This document shows positions 1 to 8,829 of a stretch of DNA of 64,000 nt, in pieces (positions within the stretch are counted from its first letter, which is position 1; each line of letters begins with the position of its first letter). The translations under genes were made by a program, and so were the position numbers. The DNA is from a virus. Where the stretch lies: the IMG/VR virus record IMGVR_UViG_3300023179_000086, positions 1-64,000 of that record. One strand, 5' to 3'. The notes under the pieces are model-generated. The model saw only the letters and a list, made by a program, of their open reading frames with translations, was not told the DNA's origin and did no database searches.

Positions 1-84
1 TGGAACGTTGTCGTCGCCCCAGGCGATGGCGACGATAGCGCAAACCGTAATGATGTTATTATAACCTTATTGCTTGAACATTAA
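1..84 (+). CDS. C-terminal end of an unidentified protein (truncated by window edge)
   Basis: An open frame runs from the first base to a TAA at 82-84 and gives 27 residues ending in TLLLEH. There is no start inside the window, so this is the tail of a gene lying to the left. It is too short to identify. The next gene starts immediately after its stop. Confidence 0.45.
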   Translation, partial: WNVVVAPGDGDDSANRNDVIITLLLEH

Positions 85-85
85 T

Positions 86-502
86 ATGCAACATTGGATG
101 ACATACGTTAAACATAGCTACGAGGTTATTTTAGCAGCCGAAGTAGCAGCGTGTGTCAACCTTGACCCTGAAATAGAAGCTTTCACAGTACATATGTTTG
201 CTAGACATATGGAAAACCCCCTGCTCAACAAAGAACCAATTGCAATAAAGTTGATGGAGGCTATGAGTATTGAAGGTGAGGCTAAAAAGATTACCTTGAC
301 AAAGATTGCAGAAGAATGTATACTCATAGATGGGTTGAAACTTAACAAAGCTAAATGGCCTTCATCCTCGTATTTTGTAGATATGGGGCAATTAGCACTA
401 GGGTATCGTACATATAGTGAACGTCCACCTGAAATGTTTTATGATCGTGTTGCAAGACAATTTAATACAATTTCACGAGTTATTGAGAACTGTCGATTAT
501 GA
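86..502 (+). CDS. Hypothetical protein, 138 aa
   Basis: I do not recognise this protein. A TTG at 74 would add four residues, but the ATG at 86 sits just after the previous stop and is the more natural start. The sequence is a mixed helical, soluble-looking protein with no signal peptide or membrane segment. Its last codons overlap the start of the HAD phosphatase gene by four bases (ATGA), so the two are probably translationally coupled. Confidence 0.7.
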   Translation: MQHWMTYVKHSYEVILAAEVAACVNLDPEIEAFTVHMFARHMENPLLNKEPIAIKLMEAMSIEGEAKKITLTKIAEECILIDGLKLNKAKWPSSSYFVDMGQLALGYRTYSERPPEMFYDRVARQFNTISRVIENCRL

Positions 503-1044
503 AATTATTTGAAATAGCAAATCCTAAACCATTTGTTTTTGTTGATATGGATGGTGTATTAGCAGATTTTGATCAAGCTATTGAAAAGTATGATGGTTTT
601 GACAAAGAAAGTAGAGTTAATAGTCTGCGTAAATTAGGACCACGTGGAGTTAAAGATTTTTTTGCTAGTATGTCACCATTACCTGATGGTATGAAGTTAA
701 TTGAATGGTTAAATGGTCATGATATTGAATGGCGAATTTTAAGTGCACCATTACGTAGTGATGGAGTTGACCCAAAAGATAGTCGCAAAGCAAGTGAAAT
801 AGGAAAAAAAGATTGGTTAGCTACTCATTTAGGATGGGAAGTTGCTAAAAAAGCTATATTTGAGCCTAACAAGTGGAAGTGGGCAAATTATGGTCATCAA
901 GCTGCTATCCTAATTGATGATACGCCTAAAAAAATAGATGCGTTTAATAGTGCAGGTGGTATTGGTATGTTATATACTAATTTAAATTCAGTACTACCTA
1001 AGTTAAAACAAATCTTTCACAGTAATATATCCAAAAAAGATTGA
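499..1044 (+). CDS. HAD-superfamily phosphatase / 5'(3')-deoxyribonucleotidase-like
   Basis: The protein has HAD motif I as FVDMDGVLADFD near residues 14-25 (nucleophile and acid/base Asp pair) and a late motif LIDDTPKKIDAF near residues 137-148 that fits motif IV. Length (181 aa) suits the small 5'(3')-deoxyribonucleotidase group that dephosphorylates nucleoside monophosphates, which would fit nucleotide recycling next to the polymerase. The first residues, MKLFEIANPK, resemble the short leaders on other proteins in this window (15330-16715, 30163, 30876) and could be a capsid-targeting peptide. That reading is inference. Substrate is not determined. Confidence 0.75.
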   Translation: MKLFEIANPKPFVFVDMDGVLADFDQAIEKYDGFDKESRVNSLRKLGPRGVKDFFASMSPLPDGMKLIEWLNGHDIEWRILSAPLRSDGVDPKDSRKASEIGKKDWLATHLGWEVAKKAIFEPNKWKWANYGHQAAILIDDTPKKIDAFNSAGGIGMLYTNLNSVLPKLKQIFHSNISKKD

Positions 1045-1093
1045 TTTTTTGCATTGTAGAGGTAAACTAAGTACTTTCTTAAAGGAGTATAGT

Positions 1094-1354
1094 ATGTCCA
1101 CTATTGTGTTTTCAGCAGAGCAGAAAGCAAAACTTACGCATTTGATAAATGAAGGATGCCAAGTAATGCATGAAATTGAAACAATGCAAGATGGGTTAAG
1201 TGACACCATTAAAGCAGTTGCTGAAGAAATGAATATTAAAGCAGCAGTATTAAAGAAAGCGATTCGTATTGCACATAAAGCAGAACTAGGTAAAGCAAGA
1301 CAAGACCATGAATTATTAGAAAATATTTTGGAAACAGTTGGGAAAACAATGTAA
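1094..1354 (+). CDS. dsbA: DsbA-like dsDNA-binding protein, 86 aa
   Basis: I chose the ATG at 1094 because a strong ribosome binding site, AAAGGAG at 1081-1087, sits just upstream. An upstream in-frame ATG at 1049 lacks one. The C-terminal half (AVAEEMNIKAAVLKKAIRIA, then a charged helix) matches my memory of the small T4 DsbA family, a double-stranded DNA binding protein linked to late transcription. The position just before the DNA polymerase gene agrees with related phages. Family assignment rests on pattern memory only. Confidence 0.6.
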   Translation: MSTIVFSAEQKAKLTHLINEGCQVMHEIETMQDGLSDTIKAVAEEMNIKAAVLKKAIRIAHKAELGKARQDHELLENILETVGKTM

Positions 1355-1357
1355 TTT

Positions 1358-4084
1358 ATGTCTTATGTTGACGCATTATTAGATCGTGAATCTGATATTA
1401 TACATATTGTAGAACGTGATAAAAAAGGTAAACGAATATATCAAGAATATAAAGCAAAATATCTTTTTTATTACACTGACCCTAAAGGGAAATATCGTAG
1501 TGTTTATGGCGATTCGTTGTCTAAAATTACCGCATCAAATAAATCAGAATTTTTAAAAGAATTACGTTTACATAAAGGTAAGTCACAAATTTTTGAAAGT
1601 GACATAAATCCTGTTTTTAGATGTTTATCAGATAATTACTTAGATATACCTCCACCAAGTTTACACGTATGCTTTTTTGATATTGAGGTAAACTTTGATC
1701 CTGATAAGGGTTTTGCTCCTACAGACGATCCTTTTAATGCAGTAAATTCGATATCATTGTATCTAGATTGGATGGATGCATTAATTACACTATGTATTCC
1801 GCCACCAAGTTATGTTGATGATCAAATAGAAGACATTGTAAATAAATTTGAAAATACTATAGTTTGTAAGAATGAAATTGAAATGTTCAATCTATTTTTT
1901 GAATTGATTGAAGATGCTGACGTGCTTACAGGTTGGAATAGTGGTGGTTATGATATACCATACATGGTTAATCGTGTTACACAAATTATGTCAAAAGATG
2001 ATACAAGACGATTTTGCTTGTTTAACCAATATCCAAAACAACGTGAATTTGTACAATTTGATCAAAAACAAGTAACTTATGATTTAATTGGTCGTGTTCA
2101 TATAGATTATCTTGAACTATATAAGAAGTATAATTATGAACAACGACATAGTTATAAGTTAGATTATATTGGTGAGATGGAAGTTGGTGAAAAGAAAACA
2201 GAATATGAAGGAACACTTGATCAATTATATAATAATGATTGGAAAACATTTCTTGAATACAATAGACAAGATACAATGCTATTGTATAAAATTCACGCAA
2301 AATTAAAATTTTTAGATTTAGCCAATAGTATTGCACATCAAAATACAGTACTTTTACCTACTGTAATGGGCAGTGTAGCAATGATAGAACAAGCTGTAAT
2401 TAATGAAGCACATCAACGTGGATTAATTATACCTGACAAACCACCACGAATAGAAGAAGATGAAAGTAAGGCTGCAGGTGCATACGTAGCATATCCTAAA
2501 AAGGGTATACATGAATGGATTGCTGCGGTAGATTTAAATTCACTTTATCCATCAACTATTCGAGCATTGAATATGGCACCTGAAACAATTGTAGGACAAT
2601 TACGTCAAACAATGACCGAAAAATATTTGTACGATAAAGGTCAAAAATTAGCAAGAGAAAAGAAAAAGAATCGTAAAATAGCTGAAGATGAAGAAGTTGA
2701 AGGAGAAGATGGTCCGATCTTGTGGGAAGGTTTATTTGGTACACTAGAATATACTGCAGTGATGAATCAAGAACGTGAAACAATGATTACTATTGATTGG
2801 GAGCGTGGTAAAAAATCTCAGGAATTTAGTGCAGCAGAAATACATAAATTAATTTTTGATAGCGGTAAGCCATGGATATTAAGTGCAAATGGTACTATTT
2901 TTTCTTATGAAAACGAAGGGATAATACCTGGGTTGTTAACGAGGTGGTATAATGAACGTAAACAAATCCAAAAACAATTAAAAGAAGCAAAAACACCTGA
3001 AGAAGCTGAATTTTTTGATAAAAGACAACTTGTAAGAAAAATTTTACTTAATTCAGCATATGGTGCATTATTAAATCAACATTGTCGCTTTTACGATAAG
3101 CGTATAGGTCAAAGCACAACACTAACAGGTAGACAAATTGTTAAACATATGAGTGCTACTTTAAATGAATTGATTGCAGGTGAATATAATCATACAGGTG
3201 AAGCAATTGTTTATGGAGATACTGATTCTTGTTATTTTAGTGGATGGCCTATTTGGAGTAAGGATAAAGATTTAAAAAAGAATTGGACAAAAGAATATGC
3301 TACTGAAATATATGATGAATTAGGTAACAACGTAAATCAGACATTTCCCTATTTTATGCATAATGCGTTTCATTGTCCACAAAAAAATGGATCAATTATT
3401 AAAGCAGGACGTGAATTAGTTGCAGATCGTGGTTTATTCATTACTAAAAAAAGATATGCAGTCAATATATATGATAAAGAAGGTAAACGATTAGACGTAA
3501 ATGGTAAGCTTGGAAAAATTAAAGCAATGGGTTTGGATTTAAAACGTGCAGATACACCAAAGTTTGTACAAGAATTTCTTTTTGGAATACTAGAAAATGT
3601 ATTATCAGGAGCAAACAAACAAGATATCATTGATGAAATTATTCAGTTTAAAAAAATTCTACGAGATATGCCAAGTTGGAAAAAGGGTAGTCCAAAAGCT
3701 GTGAACAAACTTACTATATACGAACAAAAAATGAAAAAAACCCCTGATACTAAAATCAACATGCCAGGCCACGTTCGTGCAAGTTTAAATTGGAATTTTT
3801 TAAAACACTTGAATAATGATAATTATAGTACTAAAATTACTAATGGTGCTAAAGTTATAGTGTGTAAACTAAAAAATAATCCATTGGGGTTTACTAGTAT
3901 TGCGTACCCTACAGATGAATTACGATTACCAAAATGGTTTACTGAATTGCCATTTGATGATAAAGAAATGGAATATATTTTAGTTGATAAAAAAATTGAT
4001 AATTTGTTAGGTGGTTTGGATTGGGACTTGGAACATAATACAAGTATTAGTACAGAATTTAATTCATTGTTTACATTTGAGTAG
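1358..4084 (+). CDS. 43: DNA polymerase, family B (T4 gp43-like)
   Basis: This is the replicative polymerase, 908 aa and close to the T4 gp43 length. The N-terminal 3'-5' exonuclease shows FFDIEVNF near residue 105. Polymerase motif A is DLNSLYPSTIR near residue 392, motif B is the KILLNSAYGALLN region near residue 565, and motif C is YGDTDS near residue 620 with the two catalytic aspartates. The frame is intact with no intein or homing insertion. It lies three bases after the DsbA-like gene and directly upstream of the sliding clamp, so polymerase and clamp are neighbours. Confidence 0.97.
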   Translation: MSYVDALLDRESDIIHIVERDKKGKRIYQEYKAKYLFYYTDPKGKYRSVYGDSLSKITASNKSEFLKELRLHKGKSQIFESDINPVFRCLSDNYLDIPPPSLHVCFFDIEVNFDPDKGFAPTDDPFNAVNSISLYLDWMDALITLCIPPPSYVDDQIEDIVNKFENTIVCKNEIEMFNLFFELIEDADVLTGWNSGGYDIPYMVNRVTQIMSKDDTRRFCLFNQYPKQREFVQFDQKQVTYDLIGRVHIDYLELYKKYNYEQRHSYKLDYIGEMEVGEKKTEYEGTLDQLYNNDWKTFLEYNRQDTMLLYKIHAKLKFLDLANSIAHQNTVLLPTVMGSVAMIEQAVINEAHQRGLIIPDKPPRIEEDESKAAGAYVAYPKKGIHEWIAAVDLNSLYPSTIRALNMAPETIVGQLRQTMTEKYLYDKGQKLAREKKKNRKIAEDEEVEGEDGPILWEGLFGTLEYTAVMNQERETMITIDWERGKKSQEFSAAEIHKLIFDSGKPWILSANGTIFSYENEGIIPGLLTRWYNERKQIQKQLKEAKTPEEAEFFDKRQLVRKILLNSAYGALLNQHCRFYDKRIGQSTTLTGRQIVKHMSATLNELIAGEYNHTGEAIVYGDTDSCYFSGWPIWSKDKDLKKNWTKEYATEIYDELGNNVNQTFPYFMHNAFHCPQKNGSIIKAGRELVADRGLFITKKRYAVNIYDKEGKRLDVNGKLGKIKAMGLDLKRADTPKFVQEFLFGILENVLSGANKQDIIDEIIQFKKILRDMPSWKKGSPKAVNKLTIYEQKMKKTPDTKINMPGHVRASLNWNFLKHLNNDNYSTKITNGAKVIVCKLKNNPLGFTSIAYPTDELRLPKWFTELPFDDKEMEYILVDKKIDNLLGGLDWDLEHNTSISTEFNSLFTFE

Positions 4085-4097
4085 ACATCTTATTTTA

Positions 4098-4125
4098 TTG
4101 TATATGTATAAAAACACTATATAAT
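4098..4125 (+). promoter_or_regulatory. Possible sigma-70 promoter upstream of the clamp gene
   Basis: A perfect TATAAT lies at 4120-4125. A weak TTGTAT at 4098-4103 precedes it with 16 bases between. The -35 half is poor, so this is a modest call. The clamp start at 4143 has AAAGGA at 4131-4136. Confidence 0.4.
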
Positions 4126-4142
4126 ACTTCAAAGGATATTTT

Positions 4143-4862
4143 ATGAGAGATTATTTACTAGATTTAATACAACATACCTGTTCATTGGGTTTTATTGATT
4201 TGATTAAAGTTACAGGAACTGATACTTCTACTACAATTAATGCTATAGCAGAAGATAATACAGTGATTGTTCAAGGCGTATTTCATGAACCCGATCCCGA
4301 ATTCAAAGGTATTTTTGGTATGCCAAATTTACCAAAACTTAAAACAATACTTAAATTTGAAGATTATAATAAAGATGCATTTATTCAAATGATTAGGGAT
4401 AAAGACGGTACACCTAATTCTATTCATTTTCAAACACATAATAATGATTTTGTTAATGATTATAGATTAATGTCGGAAATTATTGTCAAAGAAAGAGTAA
4501 AGGCTGTTAAATTTGCAGGTGCAATATGGAATATTCAATTTGCACCTAAACTTGCAAATATTCAACGATTTAAGCGTCAAATGCAAGCTAACAGTGAAGA
4601 AACAAATTTTACATTAAAACAAGATGGAAATGATTTAAAAGTTTATATGGGTAGCGTTGTAACACATAGCGGTAATTTTGTATTTGAGTCTAGCTTAAAT
4701 GGTAACATTAAACAATCTTGGCAATGGCCTATTAAACAATTCATTAGTATAATGGATTTACCAGGGCAGAAAGTGGTTCATATTAGTGATTCTCCTGCAA
4801 TGCGTATTACTGTAGATAGTGGTCTTGCAAATTATGAATATATGTTACCTGCCCAATCATGA
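4143..4862 (+). CDS. 45: DNA polymerase sliding clamp (T4 gp45-like)
   Basis: The 239 aa length and the pattern fit the T4 clamp, which forms a trimeric ring tethering gp43 and in T4 also activates late transcription. Supporting stretches are the N-terminal RDYLLDLIQHTCSLGFIDLIKV and the central GIFGMPNLPKLKTILKF loop region seen in cyanomyovirus clamps. The AAAGGA ribosome site and the TATAAT upstream suggest its own promoter. It follows the polymerase by 58 bases. Confidence 0.9.
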   Translation: MRDYLLDLIQHTCSLGFIDLIKVTGTDTSTTINAIAEDNTVIVQGVFHEPDPEFKGIFGMPNLPKLKTILKFEDYNKDAFIQMIRDKDGTPNSIHFQTHNNDFVNDYRLMSEIIVKERVKAVKFAGAIWNIQFAPKLANIQRFKRQMQANSEETNFTLKQDGNDLKVYMGSVVTHSGNFVFESSLNGNIKQSWQWPIKQFISIMDLPGQKVVHISDSPAMRITVDSGLANYEYMLPAQS

Positions 4863-4915
4863 ATGAAAGATAAGCTTGATATTATTAGAATTAGTAAAAG
4901 ACCATAGGAAATAAT

Positions 4916-5302
4916 ATGTATACTGAACAAAGAAAACAAATGTTGGCTGAACGAAACGAGCGTGTTATGCATGAAAGTTTAGTTTATCTAAAAAAGAAAT
5001 ATACATTGACAAATTATCAAATTGAAGTTAAAGTAGAATCACTTGATGGAAATTTTAATGATATTTCCGTTATTGATAATGCAATTAAAAATTTAGATGG
5101 ATTTGGCCTCTACTCCTCTTTCGTCATGCAAGAATGTGATAATAGTTTAATTTTTTGCCAAAAAATTTGTGATGCACTGTTTTTAGCATTGGCAGAGCAT
5201 TTTGCAGATAGTGATATTGAAATCACTACACAAGAACGCAGTGGAGCTGCAATCACTGTACATTATCGTAGTAGAAAACCTAGCTTAACAATAAAAATTT
5301 AA
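4916..5302 (+). CDS. Hypothetical protein, 128 aa
   Basis: I do not recognise this gene. The protein is soluble, with a charged helical N-terminus and a C-terminal part rich in short strands (ITVHYRSRKPSLTIKI). Start ATG at 4916 has a weak purine-rich AGGAAA upstream. It lies between the clamp and a 75-residue unknown, all on the same strand. Confidence 0.7.
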   Translation: MYTEQRKQMLAERNERVMHESLVYLKKKYTLTNYQIEVKVESLDGNFNDISVIDNAIKNLDGFGLYSSFVMQECDNSLIFCQKICDALFLALAEHFADSDIEITTQERSGAAITVHYRSRKPSLTIKI

Positions 5303-5315
5303 GGATTTATTATAT

Positions 5316-5543
5316 ATGAGTAAAGCAATTAAAGGTCGTAGCGTTTTTGGAACTAATGAACCAATCTTTGAACAACTTGAGAACTATCTTTCTTTTTGTA
5401 GAGATTATGGTTATCGTTTTGATGAGCGTGATCTTACTAATATGCGTAGTTATGCTTTCCAACAATACCAAAAATTTCAAAAAAATAAACCATGTAAAAA
5501 TATGTGGGAAGAAGATTTGAAAAAAATGGAATCAGATTATTAA
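5316..5543 (+). CDS. Hypothetical protein, 75 aa
   Basis: This is a short basic and aromatic-rich protein with no recognised domain. AAGGATTT upstream serves as a ribosome site. It ends just before the hairpin at 5551-5585 and is probably the last gene read fully before that structure. Confidence 0.6.
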   Translation: MSKAIKGRSVFGTNEPIFEQLENYLSFCRDYGYRFDERDLTNMRSYAFQQYQKFQKNKPCKNMWEEDLKKMESDY

Positions 5544-5550
5544 AAATAAT

Positions 5551-5585
5551 TAATCCCCTATTCTAAATAATAGTCTAGGGGATTA
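5551..5585 (+). promoter_or_regulatory. RBS-sequestering hairpin (or weak terminator)
   Basis: TAATCCCCTA at 5551-5560 is the exact reverse complement of TAGGGGATTA at 5576-5585, a 10 bp stem around a 15-base loop. The right arm contains AGGGGA, which is the only good Shine-Dalgarno for the ATG at 5588. Folding would hide that site. No U-run follows, so translational control is more likely than termination. Confidence 0.6.
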
Positions 5586-5587
5586 TT

Positions 5588-6067
5588 ATGATATTTAATC
5601 GGATCAAGGAATTAAAAAATAGTGGTTTAAAAATTGGTATTACCTGTAGCCAATTTGATTTATTACATGCAGGTCATATAGCAATGTTATCTGAAGCTAA
5701 ACAACATTGTGATTACTTAATAGCAGCACTACAAACTGATGCTAATTTAGATAGACCTAATAAAAATTCACCTGTACAAACTATTGTTGAAAGACAAATT
5801 CAACTAAGTGCGTGTAGATTTGTGGATGAAATTGTTGTTTATCAAACAGAAAAAGACTTAGAAGATATATTACTTACTTTACCAATTGATATTCGTATTC
5901 TTGGTATTGAATACATTGATAAAGAATTTACAGGTAAAAGTATTTGTGAACAACGTGGTATTGAATTAATTTACAATAGTAGAGACCATAGTTTTAGTTC
6001 AAGTAGTTTACGAAAACGTGTAGTAGAATCTGAAAATCGTAAGTTTACTGTTACTGAAAAGTGGTAG
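5588..6067 (+). CDS. Cytidylyltransferase-like nucleotidyltransferase
   Basis: The 159 aa protein begins with KIGITCSQFDLLHAGHIAML, which holds the HxGH motif of the cytidylyltransferase fold (TagD glycerol-3-phosphate cytidylyltransferase, RfaE/HldE adenylyltransferase). The C-terminal SSSSLRKRV replaces the usual R-x-x-S/T-T-S motif. Such enzymes activate small phosphorylated substrates with CTP or ATP. Which substrate is used here cannot be told. Its ribosome site lies inside the preceding hairpin, so expression may depend on unfolding. Confidence 0.75.
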   Translation: MIFNRIKELKNSGLKIGITCSQFDLLHAGHIAMLSEAKQHCDYLIAALQTDANLDRPNKNSPVQTIVERQIQLSACRFVDEIVVYQTEKDLEDILLTLPIDIRILGIEYIDKEFTGKSICEQRGIELIYNSRDHSFSSSSLRKRVVESENRKFTVTEKW

Positions 6068-6131
6068 AAATACAACAATTGACTGATTTTAATGATTCTG
6101 ATATACTAATTTTTCAATCTAAGGAGTATAC

Positions 6132-6338
6132 ATGAAATATATTATTGACAGACCCGATTTTAAGATGTTTATGACTATTAGTGATAGTATTGCACCTAGT
6201 GACATGAAGTCTGTGGAATTTACACGTGAATTATGGGATGTAGAAAAAAATACGTGTATAATGACAAGTACTTTTGAATTATTTGTTCCACGTAAGAAAT
6301 TAAACGAAATTGCCGCACAACTTATTGAGAATGCCTAA
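6132..6338 (+). CDS. Hypothetical protein, 68 aa
   Basis: A small acidic-to-neutral soluble protein with no recognised family. The start is supported by AAGGAG at 6121-6126. It sits two bases upstream of the UV endonuclease gene, so the two probably share a transcript. Confidence 0.6.
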   Translation: MKYIIDRPDFKMFMTISDSIAPSDMKSVEFTRELWDVEKNTCIMTSTFELFVPRKKLNEIAAQLIENA

Positions 6339-6340
6339 TT

Positions 6341-7384
6341 ATGCGTAGACTAGGATTTGCTTGTAAATGGATTGATCGTGCAGATCAAGTTGATGGTATC
6401 AAACCAACCGATGACTGTAAGAAATACAATACAGGCACTACGACACGAACTTGGTTAAATAAACAAGTACGTAGTGTTGCTGAAGATAAGCTTTGGGATT
6501 TAATGAAGGGTAATATCGAAGCAACACGTATGCTAGTTAAACGTGTAGGAGAATTAGATGAAAATCTTAGGATGGTGCGTCTTAGTAGTGATATCCTTCC
6601 TGTATACACTGAACCATCATGGAGTTATTTCTATCAACAACCCGATGTTGTTCGATATCTTGAACGGCATTTTGCAGTTATTGGTGATTATGCTAGAGAA
6701 AACTGTGTACGTGTTAGTATGCACCCTGGTCAGTTTTGTGTTCTTGCTAGCGATAATCCCGAAATCGTGGAGAATTCATTAAAGGAGTTTGAATATCATG
6801 CGGATATGGCCCGTTACATGGGGTTTGGAAAAAGCTTTCAGGACTTTAAAATCAACATCCACCTTGCGGGTAAACAAGGTGCCGAAGGTTTCAGACGTGC
6901 GTATGCAAGACTCTCCCCCGAATCCCGCAGTTGTATTACACTTGAAAACGAAGAAATAACCTATGGACTTGATGATTGCCTTCAACTTAGTGATGTTGTT
7001 CCTATTGTTCTCGACATACATCACCATTGGTGTAAAACGGGAGAGTATATCGAAATCAATGATAACCGCATCGACCGTGTTATTGATAGTTGGCGTGGTG
7101 TGCGCCCTGTCATCCATTACTCTGTCAGTCGTGAAGATGTATTAACTAATCATGACATAAATACTTTTCCTAACTTTAATTTGCTTATGGAAAGTGGTCA
7201 CAAGAAACAAGAACTACGAGCACATAGTGATTTTTATTGGAATAATGCTGTTAATCGTTGGGCAATGTCGCATTGGGTTTGGGCAGATATTATGTGTGAA
7301 TCCAAAGCAAAAAACCTTGCTAGTTTTAAACTATATGAACAATATAAGCAAAATAGTATGATTATTGAGACAAATTATGTTTGA
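6341..7384 (+). CDS. uvdE: UV damage endonuclease (UvdE/UvsE family)
   Basis: This 347 aa protein has the conserved family segments: MRRLGFACKW at the N-terminus, RVSMHPGQFCVL near residue 130, INIHLAGKQG near residue 172, CITLENEE near residue 200 and VLDIHHHWCKTGEY near residue 225. The family is a TIM-barrel, metal-dependent endonuclease that nicks 5' of UV photoproducts. It would give the phage light-independent repair of its own DNA. The stretch from about 6700 to 7130 is visibly richer in G and C and in different codons than its surroundings, which may mark recent acquisition. Confidence 0.93.
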   Translation: MRRLGFACKWIDRADQVDGIKPTDDCKKYNTGTTTRTWLNKQVRSVAEDKLWDLMKGNIEATRMLVKRVGELDENLRMVRLSSDILPVYTEPSWSYFYQQPDVVRYLERHFAVIGDYARENCVRVSMHPGQFCVLASDNPEIVENSLKEFEYHADMARYMGFGKSFQDFKINIHLAGKQGAEGFRRAYARLSPESRSCITLENEEITYGLDDCLQLSDVVPIVLDIHHHWCKTGEYIEINDNRIDRVIDSWRGVRPVIHYSVSREDVLTNHDINTFPNFNLLMESGHKKQELRAHSDFYWNNAVNRWAMSHWVWADIMCESKAKNLASFKLYEQYKQNSMIIETNYV

Positions 7385-7808
7385 TAAATTCATTAAAATA
7401 TTTAAACAACCTAAGGAAATACCTAAGGTTGAAAAAACATCTAAACCTAAAGTAAAGCGTGATCGGAAGAAAAAAGAAGAAATTTTGTCCCCAAAAGAAT
7501 TAGCAACTAAAAACAATGAACCTTATGTTGCTATTACAAAAGTAGATATTGATCCTGAAAATATAAATGCGGGTAGTTTTGAGCTTGACTATAACGATAA
7601 GTTTGTGGTAAATTTGATCAAATCAGGATATAAAATAAAACCTGAAGATACTGATAATCAAATTGTTGATCGTTGGTTTCAAACAGTATGTCGTAATATT
7701 GCTTTAGAACTGTATGAGCAACAAAATGCAGACCCTTTTAATCGTGAAAATGATTTACGTATAGTAAGAACAAAGGATATTGGAAATGGAAGATCAGAAA
7801 TCAGTTAA
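7377..7808 (+). CDS. Conserved phage protein of unknown function, 143 aa
   Basis: ATG at 7377 overlaps the end of the UV endonuclease gene. A TTG at 7365 would add four residues. The N-terminus is very lysine-rich (residues 10-40), followed by a folded part with DPENINAGSFELDYNDKFVV and WFQTVCRNIALELYEQ. I recall similar proteins in T4-like cyanophages without a function. It precedes and slightly overlaps the Rnh-like gene. Confidence 0.7.
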   Translation: MFDKFIKIFKQPKEIPKVEKTSKPKVKRDRKKKEEILSPKELATKNNEPYVAITKVDIDPENINAGSFELDYNDKFVVNLIKSGYKIKPEDTDNQIVDRWFQTVCRNIALELYEQQNADPFNRENDLRIVRTKDIGNGRSEIS

Positions 7809-8829
7809 GTATATTATTATTGATACCGCTAATCTTTTTTTTAAATCTAAGTATATTGCAAGTCGTAGTCAATCTGACAGTGAACGTGTAGGTATGGCAT
7901 TACACCTTACCTTACAAAGTGCACATACTATGGTGAGGAAATTTTCTCAAAAATCACCTGTTCATATTGTATTTGCGTTAGAAGGTCGTAGTTGGCGCAA
8001 ACAATTTTATGAACCATATAAACGTAATCGGGTTGTTAAAGAAGCAGCTAAGACTGAGAATGAACTACAACTTGATATATTATTCAATGAGACCTATAAT
8101 TCTTTTATTACATTTTTACGAGAAAAGACAAATGTATCGGTAATTCGTTGCGATATTGCTGAAGCTGATGATGTTATCGCACGTTTTGTTCAATTACATC
8201 CTACTAACGATCATGTTATTATTAGTAGTGATACAGACTTTGATCAATTGATTGCACCCAACGTACAACGATATAATAGTTTAGCTAATCAATTAATTAC
8301 CATTAATGGTTACTTTGATGAAAATGGTAAAAAAATTATTGACAATAAAACTAAAGAACATAAGAAGATTGATGATCCACAATTTATTTTGTTTGAAAAA
8401 TGTATGAGAGGTGATAGTACTGATAATATCTTTAGCGCATACCCAGGAATTCGTAAAAAATCTACTAAAAAAACTATAGGACTAATTGAGGCATTTGCTG
8501 ATCGTAATAATAAGGGGTTTAATTGGAATAATGTAATGATGCAACAGTGGGTTGATCATAATGGTGCTGAGCATAAGGTTAAAGAAGATTATGAGCGTAA
8601 TCGTGTATTGATTGATTTAACTATGCAACCACAATCTATTAAGGATCAAGTTGACGCAGTAATTATGGAAGCTGCCAATCGTGTTCCTGTAGGACAGGTT
8701 GGTACTGAATTTATGAGATTTTGTGGTAAAAACCAATTACTTAAAATTGCAGAACAATCATCTTATTATATAGAATGGTTGAAACAGTCCTATAAAGGTC
8801 CATTACTTAATACATTAAAGGTTGCATAA
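7786..8829 (+). CDS. rnh: Rnh-like 5'-3' exonuclease / flap nuclease
   Basis: The protein (347 aa from ATG 7786, with AAAGGA at 7772-7777) follows the T4 RNase H/FEN-1 plan. IIIDTANLFFK near residue 10 is the first acidic motif, EADDVIARF near residue 129 and SSDTDFDQL near residue 146 supply the metal-binding aspartates, and DSTDNIFSAYPGIRKKSTKK near residue 206 is the helix-hairpin-helix region. In T4 this enzyme removes RNA primers from lagging-strand fragments. A TTG at 7780 is a poorer start. Confidence 0.85.
   Translation: MEDQKSVKYIIIDTANLFFKSKYIASRSQSDSERVGMALHLTLQSAHTMVRKFSQKSPVHIVFALEGRSWRKQFYEPYKRNRVVKEAAKTENELQLDILFNETYNSFITFLREKTNVSVIRCDIAEADDVIARFVQLHPTNDHVIISSDTDFDQLIAPNVQRYNSLANQLITINGYFDENGKKIIDNKTKEHKKIDDPQFILFEKCMRGDSTDNIFSAYPGIRKKSTKKTIGLIEAFADRNNKGFNWNNVMMQQWVDHNGAEHKVKEDYERNRVLIDLTMQPQSIKDQVDAVIMEAANRVPVGQVGTEFMRFCGKNQLLKIAEQSSYYIEWLKQSYKGPLLNTLKVA

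Noticed and set aside
2022-2336. Reverse-strand open frame of 104 codons inside the DNA polymerase gene
   Set aside because: A shadow of the polymerase frame with implausible composition (His, Tyr and Leu runs).
6779-7117. Reverse-strand open frame of 112 codons inside the UV endonuclease gene
   Set aside because: It is antisense to a well-conserved gene and shows no family pattern or ribosome site.
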